Source: JBBDIX01 sp040880235
GTDB lineage: Bacteria; Actinomycetota; Nitriliruptoria; Nitriliruptorales; Nitriliruptoraceae
Length of the DNA stretch: 12,710 bases
Reading direction: 5' to 3'
Assembly (NCBI GenBank): GCA_040880235.1
Contig: JBBDIX010000077.1
Location: 1 to 12,710 of the forward strand
A program made the position numbers and the translations under genes. The notes below the pieces were generated by a model. That model had not been told where the DNA came from. It did not search any database and saw only the letters and a program-made list of their open reading frames with translations. Shown here piece by piece: positions 12,355 through 12,710 of the stretch; the first letter of the stretch is position 1, and each line of letters opens with the position of its first letter.

Positions 12355-12710
12355 AGGTAGAGCCCGGTTGCTCCGTCCCGGCGCGTGGACCCAACCGCGT
12401 GGACATCGCGCTCGCGCACGATCAGGTACGCGTCCCCCTGGACGTCGACCTCGATCGCGTCTTCGGGGAGGTAGAGCACGTCGTCGCCGACCCCGACCTG
12501 GCGGACGTGCGGGCCGACACCGATGGCCTCACCCCAGATGCCCTTGCGGTCGATCGACGCTGCGGTCGCAGGGATGACGATCCCGCCCTTCGAGCGTCGT
12601 TCCGCGTCCCCGGGAGGCGCCACCAGAACGCGGTCACCGAGCACGGCGACGCCACGTCTCGCCGCGCCCTTCGTGTTCGGATCGGATGGTGTGGTCGTCG
12701 TCGATGTCAT
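12351..12710 (-). CDS. Divergent co-chaperonin GroES-like protein
   Basis: A 119-residue protein with a Cpn10/GroES fold. The match runs from VLGDRVLVAPP (23-33) through the mobile-loop region SKGGIVIPATAA (40-51), WGEAIGVGPHVRQVGVGDDV (59-78) and YLIVRERDVHAVG (94-106). Canonical GroES is about 95-100 residues and begins almost at the LGDRVLV strand. This protein has about 20 extra N-terminal residues rich in Thr/Ser and 13 extra C-terminal residues ending TGLYL. The usual central YSKYAGTE-type block is replaced by YLPEDAIEVDVQGD. GroES caps the GroEL ring during protein folding. Whether this paralogue binds GroEL is unknown, though the IVIP tripeptide region at the mobile loop is preserved. 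The ATG coincides with the last bases of the window, so an upstream start cannot be excluded. Its stop overlaps the aminotransferase GTG (GTGA). No groEL is visible. Confidence 0.85.
   Translation of the reverse strand: MTSTTTTPSDPNTKGAARRGVAVLGDRVLVAPPGDAERRSKGGIVIPATAASIDRKGIWGEAIGVGPHVRQVGVGDDVLYLPEDAIEVDVQGDAYLIVRERDVHAVGSTRRDGATGLYL

Noticed and set aside
1..12710. Search for CRISPR arrays, tRNAs, insertion-sequence ends, phage or defence genes
   Set aside because: No direct-repeat arrays, cloverleaf-like RNA sequence, transposase or recognisable defence nuclease was seen. RecD2 is a housekeeping helicase and is not evidence of a defence island by itself.

Overview
The window is very GC-rich (third codon positions almost all G or C) and contains ten or eleven tightly packed protein genes. 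I see no rRNA, tRNA, CRISPR array, insertion sequence or phage gene. The sufR-sufB order, GTG starts, GTGA start/stop overlaps and codon use fit a high-GC actinomycetote. A member of the Acidimicrobiia is my best guess, but I cannot prove it from sequence alone. It reads as ordinary chromosomal core DNA rather than a mobile or defence island.

Left end (1-2101, minus strand): an iron-sulfur cluster biogenesis unit. The SufR-type repressor is preceded by a well-formed promoter (TTGCAC-17-TACTAT). A perfect inverted repeat of the CAAC-N6-GTTG type lies over the predicted transcription start. The repressor gene overlaps sufB by 4 bases (GTGA), and sufB runs off the left edge.

Middle (2148-9689, minus strand): a six-gene run, read right to left. 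It encodes a saccharopine-dehydrogenase-like reductase, a 225-residue membrane protein, a RecD2-type helicase, a circularly permuted type 2 ATP-grasp protein, an alpha-E protein and a transglutaminase-like protein. From the membrane protein onward the genes overlap or are 1-22 bases apart. The last three form a known conserved genomic association of poorly understood, probably amide-bond-forming, function. Its close coupling to a DNA helicase gene is the oddest arrangement here. A hairpin follows the last stop codon.

Right end: two plus-strand genes, an unrecognised ~124-residue protein and a YqeY/GatB-like protein, face a minus-strand trio. The trio is a divergent GroES-like protein starting exactly at the window edge, a HisC-like aminotransferase overlapping it by 4 bases, and a thioredoxin-fold lipoprotein of the TlpA/ResA type. 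The yqeY and lipoprotein genes converge with only 6 bases between their stop codons.

No stretch longer than 300 bases lacks a gene. Nothing proves a new system. The best leads are the conserved-type SufR operator, the helicase/ATP-grasp/alpha-E/transglutaminase coupling with its Gln-rich transglutaminase tail, and the divergent GroES with a C-terminal extension.
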